64,000 nucleotides of DNA, taken from positions 5,151,001-5,215,000 of the forward strand of contig JBAMJR010000053.1 of the NCBI GenBank assembly GCA_038501785.1. The letters are read 5' to 3'. Made by a program: the position numbers and the translations under genes. Positions 13,131 to 23,039 of this stretch are shown here, piece by piece. The notes under the pieces were generated by a model that did no database searches, was not told where the DNA came from, and saw nothing but the letters and a program-made list of their open reading frames with translations. The number at the start of each line of letters is the position of its first letter. Positions within the stretch are counted from its first letter, which is position 1. The DNA comes from Myoxocephalus aenaeus (taxonomy: Eukaryota; Chordata; Actinopteri; Perciformes; Cottidae).

Positions 13131-16100
13131 CTATCCCACCATCGCCTTGTTTGTCATCACTCGATGCCTCTTCCACTTATAAAACCACCAGCACAATGAA
13201 AATATGTAGAGCGCAAAGAATGCTGGGAAGTCATACAGGAAAACGATAAAGAAGAATCCAGCAACCGAGAGGATGCAGATTAGGAGTCTGGTGATAAGAC
13301 TGAGGATGTATAACACACTCCACCAGACAACACGATTGGACTCTTTTGATTTGTCAGATGAGGAACTCGGGTGTGTGTGAGATGTGTGGGCTGATGGATT
13401 GAAACTCTCCCTGTGGGTGACGACCCAGTCTCCTATTGGTCTGCCTGCGTCCTGACAGGTGACTGATCTTTCCTTTATGTGAGTGTAGTTCTCCTGATCC
13501 TTTGGGGAGCTTTGGGCTGATTCAGTCAATGACGGCCTACTCTGAACAGCTAAAACGGCGGTGAAATCTTGACTGAGATGAGCTCTTGAATTCAAATCTG
13601 TCTGCGATTCTGAGAGAAAGTGAGTTTGTTCTGCTGGGCTGAGTGACTGACTTGTCTCTTTTGGGGAGTAATCAATGCTCCTTGTGGCGGAGATTTGCTC
13701 TCGGCCTTGACAGAGACTTACAGTTGGATCTGTTGGCAGATCTGTCAGGGAAAAAACACCTGAATCAAATGCTTTATTGAAGTCTTTCTCAAATAAATGA
13801 TGGCAATCTTGTGTAATATCAGGTATATCTGCCCGCTTGCCCCCCATTCCATCAACAATAACTGTGTCTCTATTAGAGGCCTGTTCTTTCCGACCGAACA
13901 CCTCTTCCCAAATCCCCCTGATTAAATTGTCTCCAAATCTTTCTATGAACATCTCCTCCAATCCAGACTCTATCACTTCAAGTGCGACAGCATTTTCTGC
14001 TGTAATAGGGTCTTTTGTTCCCTCTGACAATTTGTTATATTCAACACGTGGAGAGCTCTCAACTTCTGCTGACAACTCTTGTTCTTTCAATTCAGCTGGT
14101 GCGTTCCCTGTCTCCCCCTGAGCGTTCTCCGTATTTCCCATCAACTCCCCCAGTACTTCTATTTTCAGCTTTCCAATACTCACCCTCTCATCTTTGTCTC
14201 TCTGACTCATAGCTTCCTCTGTTCTTTCTAATGTCTCAGGTTGGTGTTGAAGCTCTGTTGAAGTGTCTTTCTCAGCAACGTTCTTCTTCGCCTTAACTTC
14301 TTCTGGGATTATTTCACGGCCTACATCCTCTTTCTGACCCTCCGTACCATCTTGTGATTGAGTCCATCTCATTCTGACCCCCTCCATGGGGTTTTGAGTG
14401 CATTTATCTGTTTGAAAAGCTCTGAACATATCATGGTCACCTTGAAAGACCTTTTTCATTTCCCTTGATTCCACTGTTTCTCTTGACTGCGGTGCTGGGT
14501 TTACTCCCTGTTGCTTTTCAATTATTCCATCCCAACTCAAACCTTTTCCTTCCTCAGTCTGATTTGAGACTAACACTTGTTCATCCGTTTCAGATTCCAG
14601 TGCATTTCCCTGTATTCGTGTCAGTGTTGAGTCCTCTGATTTCTCAACGCACTCCTCTTCCCCTGCTTTGATTGACCTTGACTGTTTATTATCTGCTTCT
14701 GAAATTATTGCTGTGTTTCCCCTCTGCCATGATGAATTACGTTGTAAAGCGTTGTCATAATGTTCCTCATTTAATAACTGAATAATTACCTCTTCCGCAC
14801 CAATTAGTGTCTTTATTTCATTGATTGCGGTACAAAAGCAAGGTTCCACCTCGCTCTTTTTGGATACTTTCAAGTCTTTGTCATCTTCTCTCTCGGATTC
14901 CTCCAATTTGAATTCACTTGCCATAATTTGGCTTTGCCTGCAAGACGTTTGGCTTGAATTGGATTCATCTGCATCTGTCTGTGCAAGTCCTAATTCATTT
15001 GTTTCATTCCCATTCTCCTGTATCGGATTTTCACTGTTTTGGTTCAGCCTAAATTTCTCATGTTGCTTTTCATCTGCATACCTCTGGGAGATTTTACACT
15101 CCTCTGTTTCCCGTGGCCTAAATATCTCCTCATCTGTAGCTCCTTTATTTTCCATACAGTTAGTACTTGTGATCCTTTCCTCCATTCCTTGTCTGGATGC
15201 GGAGAAGACAAACCTCACCCCATCTTTTGTCCCCTTTCTGATTGTCCCCCTAAATGCCAGCGTGTCATCCATCACATTGTGTGCCGTACCTGTAACCTCC
15301 CCTCCTCTGCTGGAAGAAAGACCCTCATCCAGCCTTGATCCCTGTGAGATCCTATCAACGGCGGTGGCATTCTGAGACTCGGGCATTGCTGTCATGTCTG
15401 TTGTCTCTGACTCCCCTGAGCTTGTTACTAAGTCAGCTGTGTGTGGTGCTGAGGGCTCATCTCTTTCTATCCCTTCTGCTTCTCCTTCTCTCTCCTCCTC
15501 CCTGATGGCATGCTCGTGACACTCAGTTGAACTGTCAGCATCGCCCTCGGACACTGCCGTTGCCCCCTTGAGGCAAAATTCCCGCAGAGTGTCTGTTACG
15601 GAGTTTTTCTGTGACCTTTGGGATGCGTCTTGTGTCGCTGCGCTGTCATCTCCTGGGCTGCCGACACATGCCTCTGCCGGCTGGTGGTCTTCGGTGTTCA
15701 CGGCAACGTTAGCCAATGATATTTGGCAAGTATCTGACAGCAGCTGACATAAAGCTGAGGTGTGCGCATGTGAGGTGGTTGGTGGATCTGTGCCCACCTG
15801 AAATTCCTGCTCTTGACTGCTTGCTACATATTGGGCATTGGGCTCTTTATCGTTTGAGGGCGACACTAACGCTGCTGTCTGCAGCCATTCTGACTCTGGA
15901 ACACCGGAATGGTCGGTACAGGTCGGCCCATTAAGAAATGCCTGCCATACATCGCACACGGAGGTTTTTTTATCCGCGGTATCGTCTGTACCGTTACGAA
16001 AGCCCCCCCACACATCATTGACAGAAGGTGTGTCTTCAATATCTCCCTGTGACGCTTTTGACGAGGTCATTTTATCTCTTTCAGTCCAGATGTCTCCCGT

Positions 16101-16388
16101 GTCGGCAGCCCCCCACTGATGGGCTTTGTCAGTGTTCCAGTCCAGTGTAAGCAGAGGGATCTGGTGGTAGGTGAGCACCTGCGGACTCCCGTGGACAGAT
16201 TGTTTCTTTTGGCGTTTATGAAGGCAGCCGGGAGAGTCGCCCCACAGAGTTGGCGAAGGCTGAGGAACTTTCTGGCCATTGGCTGAGTCATGTGAATAAG
16301 CCTTTGGCACTGGCTTCCTCCTTTGGGAGAGGTAGTCCTGCACACGTGCCATACGCGCTGCTCTGTGTCTGCTTTTTGTGCTTTCCAC
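13131..16388 (-). CDS. ppp1r3a: ppp1r3a terminal coding exon (long acidic region and membrane anchor)
   Basis: The acceptor TTTTTGACAG| lies immediately before GTGGAAAGC. The exon runs 3,258 nt to a TAG at 13,133-13,131 and contributes residues 309-1,393. Most of it is Glu/Ser/Thr-rich and lacks a recognised fold, as in the fast-evolving tail of mammalian PPP1R3A. Two near-identical short motifs, SVNDVWGGFRNG and SVCDVWQAFLNG, lie at protein residues 430-441 and 451-462. The last 66 residues begin VVWWSVLYILSL and form one or two membrane-spanning helices followed by KWKRHR, the expected sarcoplasmic-reticulum anchor. There is no frameshift or internal stop. Confidence 0.92.
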   Translation of the reverse strand: MESTKSRHRAARMARVQDYLSQRRKPVPKAYSHDSANGQKVPQPSPTLWGDSPGCLHKRQKKQSVHGSPQVLTYHQIPLLTLDWNTDKAHQWGAADTGDIWTERDKMTSSKASQGDIEDTPSVNDVWGGFRNGTDDTADKKTSVCDVWQAFLNGPTCTDHSGVPESEWLQTAALVSPSNDKEPNAQYVASSQEQEFQVGTDPPTTSHAHTSALCQLLSDTCQISLANVAVNTEDHQPAEACVGSPGDDSAATQDASQRSQKNSVTDTLREFCLKGATAVSEGDADSSTECHEHAIREEEREGEAEGIERDEPSAPHTADLVTSSGESETTDMTAMPESQNATAVDRISQGSRLDEGLSSSRGGEVTGTAHNVMDDTLAFRGTIRKGTKDGVRFVFSASRQGMEERITSTNCMENKGATDEEIFRPRETEECKISQRYADEKQHEKFRLNQNSENPIQENGNETNELGLAQTDADESNSSQTSCRQSQIMASEFKLEESEREDDKDLKVSKKSEVEPCFCTAINEIKTLIGAEEVIIQLLNEEHYDNALQRNSSWQRGNTAIISEADNKQSRSIKAGEEECVEKSEDSTLTRIQGNALESETDEQVLVSNQTEEGKGLSWDGIIEKQQGVNPAPQSRETVESREMKKVFQGDHDMFRAFQTDKCTQNPMEGVRMRWTQSQDGTEGQKEDVGREIIPEEVKAKKNVAEKDTSTELQHQPETLERTEEAMSQRDKDERVSIGKLKIEVLGELMGNTENAQGETGNAPAELKEQELSAEVESSPRVEYNKLSEGTKDPITAENAVALEVIESGLEEMFIERFGDNLIRGIWEEVFGRKEQASNRDTVIVDGMGGKRADIPDITQDCHHLFEKDFNKAFDSGVFSLTDLPTDPTVSLCQGREQISATRSIDYSPKETSQSLSPAEQTHFLSESQTDLNSRAHLSQDFTAVLAVQSRPSLTESAQSSPKDQENYTHIKERSVTCQDAGRPIGDWVVTHRESFNPSAHTSHTHPSSSSDKSKESNRVVWWSVLYILSLITRLLICILSVAGFFFIVFLYDFPAFFALYIFSLCWWFYKWKRHRVMTNKAMVG

Positions 16389-19156
16389 CTGTCAAAAAGG
16401 TCAAAGGTCAAGCCAAGTTAATGCTTGATAGTTGAACTATAACTAGAGAATACCAGTTTTGTCGGTCTTTAAGGTCATCAGCTACTTTCAATCCTTATAC
16501 TGACTTGATGACAAAACTGGATGCAATGGCCCATTCTGTTTTCTTTCATATGTAACATTTCTGTGATGATGCAAGGTAGTGCAATGCTGCTGCAACCTCA
16601 GTACATAAACCTCATTTTGTTTACATCATCACCTTTACTGCACCTTTACGAGCAAGTCGCATTTATTATTAGTTTGCACATTTCAGACATACTCTCAAGT
16701 GTCAGATTAGCTGACTTTTCACATCCTTTTGGGGACCAATGAGCACCGTACAGTATGAGATGCATCTTTGCCTCGGCTATCATATCTTTGCAGAAACAAC
16801 ACACACACTTTCTCACTTCATATTTACGGTTTATAGCTGCAGCTGAAGCCAGCTGCTGACTGGCATGGATTGTGAGTAGTGTTGTTGCAAACAGTGTTTA
16901 CTTCGGGGGGATGTCGGTGTTTCATTTTTTACACAAACATCAAGAAGAGTCTGTTCCTCCAGAAGATGATAAATTAACCTCACCAAAGGTTTGCGTTCTT
17001 CCTGGTAAAGTAATGATTGCACATCTGTGCTGTTCTTTCTGTCAGCCATTGCAGCTTGAGCCTCTGCATCTGCAAAAAAAAGAAGACAAGGGTCAAAATG
17101 TGCTTGCACGCTCATGCATACACCTTAATTAATGTACATGCACGCATGCACACACACACACATATAAACATTTAACGGGAACAACGACCATTTTAAGAAA
17201 AAAATTATATTATTATGGAGATTATATAACATGATGGAAAAAAATATTGAAACCTGGTCGTGAAATCCAAACTAAATCAAAGCTATACCGACTAGAAGAC
17301 GGTAGAAGTGTGTAAAAAGGATTCAGAAAGTGACAGCATGTTTATTTATATGCAAATGTTAAAATGTTATACTCTGTTCATATTGCCACTGGCAGGAAGT
17401 TACTGTTTCCCATGATGACGCTGCAACCCTGTTGTTTCCCCGTGCCCTCTCGCAACATACGCGTACAAGGGCAGGTTGCCGTATTTCTTTGCCATTGTGT
17501 TATATAGATTTCAGAAAAATATTTAGTTTTTTTAATGAGTGACCATTGTTCCTTTTTAAGTAAACACACCTGCAGCCGCTGTTGGAGGGTTACTGGTCTC
17601 CCTGGTCTTTTCCTCTGCACTTCCCCTCCTATGGTTCAAAAGGAAGTAGGAATGACATTACATAAGCGTTTCACATGTTTGGCTGTATTTGCTGTATTTG
17701 CTTCAGTGAACAGTCTGCATTTTATACTGCACCTGCTAAGATTATGACACACAGTAAGAGGTGTCCAATAACTAGCTCTGATCCTTATTGCCATGCAGAG
17801 AGCATGTGCTCGTGCCAGCAGCCTTTGAAACTGTTACTGTGTAAATATGAATTGTGTGTAATGTGTTTGTCTACTGTATTATTATTATGTATTCTGCAGA
17901 CCAGAACAAGCACAGATACTTAATAGGGAATTAATGTTCCGAAAGCAGAAACAAAGCATTTTGTGAATTGGAGTCAAAGAGGGCAAAGTAAGCATATCTG
18001 GCTTTCTAAGCCATGGCGAGACGTCATGGAAACCTGGACAGACACCTGACCTTAAATGGGCAATATGTGTTCTGCGGCCCAAACATCCATTACTGAAAAG
18101 TTACATAACAGCTTACTGTAAACACACAATTGCCCTTCCAACGTCCTCCTACGTCCTCCTAGTTTTAAGCACACACGCTGTGTCAGATTTCCTGTCATGG
18201 CAAATGAGTTTTCTTGTCACAAAAATAACTTGTAATAGCTTTACTTCTATGTAAAGTTAGCACTGATGGATCCAAATATTGATTATGCCATGGCATTTTT
18301 TTGTCACAAGTGGGATGTGACTTCCTTCAGCAGAGGCATTTATAAAAAAAAAAGGATTGAGAATCAGCTTCTCTCACCTGTTAGCTTTGAGACAGCTCCT
18401 CTTGCTCTTGTAGCCGATACTCTCCTCTTGCACTTGAGGCCAAATCTCCTTTCCATGCCCTCTCTGGTGGTAGAACAGCACATAGTTCATGTCCTTGTTA
18501 TTCGCCCAAAAAGTGCCCACTGAAGTTTCATAACGCAGACATATCTCCACTCGGGTCCCCCCTCTCTCAAAGGGAGGCACCAGCGTGTACTTGAAGGTAA
18601 ACCTGTCGGTTTTCCGATCACTGGATCCGGGCAGATACTCCGCTGACAGGTCAAAGTAGTTTGTCCAGCGATCCAGGGTCACCCGGGCATAAACGGACTT
18701 GCTGTAGCAGAGGTTGACCACCCTGATGATGCCGCGGAGTGTGGTGGTTCCCGGGAGGAGCTCGATGTTTTCCAGCTCGACCATCTGCTTTTGAAGCCTC
18801 TGGTCTAGCTCCTCCGGGGAAGAGGGAACCGTAAACAGACAGGACACGTAGAACTCCTCTAAGGGGTGGATTGCCTCGTTAATAGGGGGCTGGATGACCT
18901 CTGACTCTGCCACTTCAGGATTGTCAAACTCCTTGACTGACACCAGGTTGAGGCCGAAGGCATCTGCGAATGACACCTTCCTCCGAATGACCTGCGGGGG
19001 CTCCGGTTCGGAGTCCTCATCCGTTTCCTCGTCTGTGGTGGAACCCGCGGGAGACGAGGCCTTCATTACCCCTTCTTCCTGCTCCCCATTCTCTTCCCTT
19101 CCCTCCTCCATAGTCTCCCCTTCCTCTTCCAAGGGTGGGTTGTGCAGACCCTCCAT
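13131..19156 (-). CDS. ppp1r3a: Protein phosphatase 1 regulatory subunit 3A (glycogen-targeting), spliced
   Basis: This is the muscle-type glycogen-targeting subunit (GM/RGL). It recruits the PP1 catalytic subunit to glycogen and to sarcoplasmic-reticulum membrane, where PP1 activates glycogen synthase and inactivates phosphorylase kinase. I join 19156-18378, 17628-17570, 17069-16984 and 16388-13131, giving 4,182 nt or 1,393 residues plus stop; human PPP1R3A is about 1,122. Visible features are: acidic N-terminus (10-55); PP1-docking RVxF motif RRKVSFADAFG (58-68); CBM21 (about 117-229) with GIIRVVNLCYSK and the glycogen-contact motif WANNKDMNY (217-225); a long polar, Glu/Ser/Thr-rich region; and a hydrophobic C-terminal anchor (about 1,328-1,379) with a basic tail. 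The start at 19,156 has A at -3 and G at +4. An in-frame ATG at 19,354 has a poor context and is probably 5' UTR. CBM21, RVxF and the anchor together exclude the short PPP1R3B/C/D/E/G paralogues. Only the 'a' versus a teleost duplicate suffix is open. Confidence 0.93.
16984..17069 (-). CDS. ppp1r3a: ppp1r3a coding exon 3 (86 nt)
   Basis: The acceptor CTTTTTTTTGCAG| precedes ATGCAGAGGC, and the donor is CCTTTG|GTGAGG. It starts in phase 1 and ends in phase 0, matching the phase-0 start of the last exon. It encodes a short polar linker, with AEAQAAMADRKNS near its start, between the CBM21 exon and the long C-terminal exon. The four-exon layout matches that recalled for mammalian PPP1R3A. Confidence 0.82.
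17570..17628 (-). CDS. ppp1r3a: ppp1r3a coding exon 2 (59 nt)
   Basis: The acceptor TTTTGAACCATAG| precedes GAGGGGAAGTGC, and the donor is GCTGCAG|GTGTGT. The length of 59 nt is exactly what is needed to convert the phase-2 junction after exon 1 into the phase-1 junction before exon 3. The encoded linker (about RGSAEEKTRETSNPPTAAA) is polar. Skipping this exon would give an in-frame stop a few codons into exon 3, so the exon is needed for the full-length protein. Confidence 0.8.
18378..19156 (-). CDS. ppp1r3a: ppp1r3a coding exon 1 (RVxF + CBM21)
   Basis: It encodes residues 1-259 plus two bases of codon 260 and contains all the recognised functional domains except the membrane anchor. The 5' splice site reads AACAG|GTGAGAG, with the GT at 18,377-18,376. 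Without splicing the frame stops one codon later, which supports the intron. The coding 5' end is unambiguous only if 19,156 is the initiator. The open frame continues upstream to an ATG at 19,354 with weak context. Confidence 0.9.
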
Positions 19157-19432
19157 AATGTGCGGTGGTCTGGGAGGCAGCTGTCTGCCCGTCCTGCCGT
19201 CTGTCTGGCTCGGAGGGTGGCACAGACCAGAGTGCCCCGAGCCTGGCTGCAGTGATACTGTAGATGGGAGCAGGGAGAGGACGTGACTTGACAGATGGAG
19301 TTTGGTTACAGCTGAACATTGTGAGTCTGAGCCATGCCTATTAATAGGACACATATAACTAGACCATGGCAGGCCAGTTATCCTCTCACAATATGTTTGC
19401 TAGTTACAAAATAAATAAAGGGGAATACAGCG

Positions 19433-19438
19433 TTTATA
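19433..19438 (-). promoter_or_regulatory. ppp1r3a: TATA-like box of ppp1r3a
   Basis: On the minus strand the sequence reads TATAAA about 280 nt upstream of the proposed initiator. It would put transcription start near 19,400 and give a 5' UTR of about 250 nt. That UTR would contain the weak-context ATG at 19,354. E-box-like CAGGTG (about 19,669) and CAGCTG (about 19,740) lie further upstream, which would suit a muscle gene, but such short motifs are frequent by chance. Confidence 0.35.
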
Positions 19439-19894
19439 AAGCGCTTTAAAGTACACGTAGTATGTAAACAGGTCCATGATTTAAATAGATTGACAGTCTG
19501 TCTATATTTTGCTCCTTCAAATGTGAAAATATGTATATATAAAATCCAAGCTAATAATCTGTTTGTTTTTCAACTTTGTTTACGGCATAATAAAAAACAC
19601 AATAATGATATGGCTGCATTTTATTCTGAGTGTAGTGGTATGATACACTGTCTTGTGGTCATGGTGGCAGGTGATAACTCTTGTTATGTAACCATATAAT
19701 TTTATCGCCACGAGATTTAATCCGTGCATGTAAATACACAGCTGGACAGCTTTATGCCAGATGGAGATGGGGCTTCGCTCAGGATTTGCAGACTTGGAAG
19801 CTGAACTAACACCTGCAAGCAATATTCATTAGTGTGAACAATATTACATTTGGTTTTATTTGCTGGATATTCAATAAAAATGCAGTTGGTTCTA

Positions 19895-20165
19895 CAGACT
19901 TAAATATCTCACTCAGACATCAATGTCTGAATGCATTGTAGTGACTTTGGTGATCCCTTAACTTTTCATCTAGCGCCATCATCAGGCCACAATGTTAACT
20001 TGTTCAGAGTTTTGTTTCATGACCAAATGTTGGCACGCTAACATGCTAAACTAAGCCGGTGAACACGTCGAACATCAGAATGTCACCTTTGTCACTGTTA
20101 GCATGCCGATATTAGCATTTAGTTCAAAATACCGCTGCGCCCAAGTTCAGCATCACAGAGCAGCG
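19895..20165 (-). repeat. Percomorph-type interspersed repeat
   Basis: Read on the minus strand, the block contains phrases I recognise from a very common spiny-rayed-fish repeat: GGCGCTAGATGAAAAGTTAA, GGGATCACCAAAGT, GTTTAGCATGTTAGC and TAATATCGGCATGCTAACA. There is no coding frame. The family name and exact ends cannot be given without a repeat library. Confidence 0.6.
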
Positions 20166-21364
20166 AATGCAGCGAGAAACTCTTCAGTTTGTGATTGTGC
20201 AATGTTAACTATTATAATTTACATAATGTTGCAGAGCAGGACGCTGCAGTGAGTTGAAGGAGCACAGATAGAGAAGGACTGAAGCATCCCCAGGACAATG
20301 TCACCCTTATTCTGACCTCTGACCTCCATGTGCAGACAGCAAAAGAAAGAAAATTCCCTTTTGAGATCGATAATGTCTCAAATTATTATTATTAGTGCTG
20401 ATGCTGTGCTTGAAAGGCATCTGGATTGAGTATCTACAGAAACTCTCATTGTGATTGCAGGCAGCCTTCATTCTTAGGTTCATTGAATCCTGGAAGAGAA
20501 GACTGAGGATTATTCTGTTCTTTGTAGCGAGCTGAGTTTGTGTGTGTGTCTCTTTCTGTGTGTGTGTGTGTGCCGCCGTCTCGGATAGGAAGTTCAACTA
20601 ATCCTCGACGTGCAGTGTAACTATACCCCCAAATCCAGTATATCTTGTAAATAGACTTTAGTGCTGGTTACACAATCCTTCACAGGTAGGTGAGCAGCTT
20701 TTTGTCCTCAAAGGACCCCTTTGTTCTACGTTTTTTAAGCCAAAGGTTCTCTTGTTACTTTTAATTGCAGTTTTTGTCTTTAAATAGTATCAGACATTCT
20801 CATTTGCAACTTTTGTAAAGGCAGATATGTATGAATAAGTGTTACAAATGCTATAGTTAAATTACATTATAGTTACAATGATTTAAGATACCGCCCACAT
20901 CTTTATGCATACAGTCTGTAACACTGTAATAATTAATCCAAAAAGTACTCAGCTGCTCCAAATCATACAAAACATGGTTTTATTCCATTTTAAGGGTTAA
21001 CAATTAAAAAGTGAGCTGACAAAGTGGGAGGGAACAACTTCCACGACAAAAAAAATAATCAAAAGCTGAATCAACACCTCTTTGAAATATGAAAACAAAT
21101 GTGTTTGCTCCAATTATTTTGTCAACCTTTTGAATTTATTAGCAAAAGACAACTTCTATGTCTGAAGTATATCAGTAGATGGCACTATGTGATCAGATTT
21201 GAACACAATATAGCAAATTAGATTACACATCAACCCAATTAATTTGCATTTCCAGTTTGTGATAATCAGTTCCAACTGTGCAGATTGTGTTGGAGAAAAA
21301 AAAACACATATTCAAAATGAAAAGAAAGGGTAAATAAGAAAACTTTACAGTTATTTACAGTCCA
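20166..21364. other. Spacer between ppp1r3a and foxp2, nothing recognised
   Basis: AT-rich sequence with short GT runs near 20,535-20,571 and no supported coding sequence. At 21,174-21,190 a phrase CAGTAGATGGCACTATG resembles part of fish interspersed repeats. Confidence 0.5.
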
Positions 21365-21389
21365 TTGTCTCACGTTAACTCGGGCAGAC

Positions 21390-21875
21390 CGTTATTAAAA
21401 GCGACCAGTAGGTGGCAGGATACCACCACAGTTCCGCTACTCGCTTCCTCTTTCCATCCTCATCACTTCCAAGATGCTGTTTCCTCCTACTTTTTATTTG
21501 ATGGCTTTTTAATTAGCAGTCACGCAAACAAAAACACACAAATACAATATACCAGATTGTTGCATGTTAGGCAATACGATACGCCAGCCCCATTTTTTTT
21601 TACAACTCGAACAATACTTGTTTTTAGCACATCAATTAAAATCTTCTCTGACAATTTTTCTTTAAAGCTCGGCCAGTCTTGGGACATTGTGGACATACTG
21701 TATTGTAACAGTGCAGCATATTCCCATTAATGAAAGTATTAGAAGTAGGTCTACTGGTAAGGGATGACGCTGTTATATTACTATGCATAATAATCAGTAA
21801 TAAGGACTTAGTCGATTATTTTATGCTTTTAGTCAATCAAACAATCTCCGCGGATGCAAACCGTGTTTCTTTCAT
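21390..21875. mobile_element. Possible MITE-like repeat next to (AAG)n
   Basis: At 21,400-21,418 the sequence GCGACCAGTAGGTGGCAGG matches a phrase widespread in fish non-autonomous DNA transposons, which often abut an (AAG)n or (CTT)n tract. Here the (AAG)n follows about 470 bp later. The 121-residue open frame across this region has no protein-like character. Ends are not defined. Confidence 0.35.
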
Positions 21876-21952
21876 GAAGAGAAGAAGAAGAAGAAGAAGA
21901 AGAAGAAGAAGAAGAAGAAGAAGAAGAAGAAGAAGAAGAAGAAGAAGAAGAA
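21876..21952. repeat. (AAG)n trinucleotide repeat
   Basis: About 77 nt of GAA/AAG units, almost uninterrupted. The purine strand can form intramolecular triplex DNA. A shorter AAG cluster recurs at about 22,171-22,190. The polyarginine open frame over it is an artefact of the repeat. Confidence 0.95.
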
Positions 21953-23039
21953 ATGCACAAATCACTTTTACCACAATCAGTCAGGATAAAAGTCGATATA
22001 AACTAAATGAAATATAATTTTGAATGTTGACAGTAGAGAGAATAAGACAGAAATACACTTGTCGCATTTCTTACATTTTTTAAAACGTGTCCCCCACCTT
22101 TTCTTTTCTTTTTCCAGTTGATAATAATCTGGTCATTCATTTCTTGACCGTGAACGTCTCAGCGGTTTGAAAGAAGAAGAAGAAAAGAAAGACGAGACAG
22201 AAGAGAGCAATGCCTTTTAACTACTGCTAAATGTATGATCTACTATTAAATGAATAAATAGGCTAAATTACCTTGTAAAGGTATGACAGAGTGGATAAGG
22301 GAAAAAAAAAAATCCTTCAGTCAAAAAGTAGATCTACATCTTTTTGTAATAAAGTATTGATCGAGCAGTGCTTTCTTTTGAACATTTAGAATTAGTTAAA
22401 GGCAGTACAAACTAATGTTTATATGTTCACATTAAAATACGCAATTCCGTATGATGGTCATTATAATTCGTAAGATATTACCATTATTGATCACCCGTCA
22501 TTTTGCTGTATGCATACACGAGCATCAATACATTTATTTTTCACTGCAAACTGAACAATAAGGTGGATGTCAAATGTATTGAAAAATAAAGGTTTATTTT
22601 AAAAAGTGTGACCCAAAAAATGCCATATACTTGATGCGGAGGTTTAAATCCTGACTTGGGAGGATGCTGCAGATATAGCCTGTTTTGTTTCCTGCTTTAC
22701 ACAATCAAAAACATATTATCTTCATTCTGTATCGATGACATTCCTATTGATTCACTTCCCCAACAATGACGAGCCTACGTATTTATTTTAAGTATTGTAA
22801 GTATTATTCGAGTGTGTGCGCGACGTATAGTTTACAAATATAACACACAACTTATTATAAGAATATCATAAAGATTAGAGAGGTAAATAATATGCTATAA
22901 CGTTGGATGTCGGTCTGGAGAAGGATATGCCACAGAAAAAGTAGACGATAGTTGAAATATTACATGGAACATTACGGGGATATTTATTAATGGGGCTTTT
23001 TTTGTTGTCATGTTGTTCCCACAATTGGATTGTTGTCGA
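21953..23039. other. AT-rich spacer upstream of foxp2 promoter
   Basis: About 1.1 kb with no supported gene. It gives way rather sharply to CpG-rich sequence from about 23,040, consistent with the distal edge of a promoter. Confidence 0.5.

Larger units (their letters stand above)
16389..18377 (-). other. ppp1r3a: ppp1r3a introns 1-3
   Basis: The introns are 749 nt (17,629-18,377), 500 nt (17,070-17,569) and 595 nt (16,389-16,983), all GT-AG on the minus strand. Their small size fits a compact fish genome. Intron 2 contains a minor CA run at about 17,149-17,162. Intron 1 contains a direct duplication ACGTCCTCCT near 18,140-18,162. No other gene was seen inside them. Confidence 0.75.

Noticed and set aside
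14821..15375. 184-codon plus-strand frame and others opposite the long ppp1r3a exon
   Set aside because: Antisense shadows of the Glu/Ser/Thr-rich coding sequence, with the expected complementary Ser/Leu/Phe bias.
19157..19354. N-terminal extension of PPP1R3A from the ATG at 19,354, including an RHGSDS resembling the mammalian phosphosite
   Set aside because: The ATG has T at -3 and T at +4, the extension does not resemble PPP1R3 N-termini, and the site would be about 120 residues from RVxF instead of about 20.
21730..22017. Polyarginine-containing 95-codon frame
   Set aside because: The arginine run is the (AAG)n repeat; the flanks are AT-rich and unconserved in appearance.
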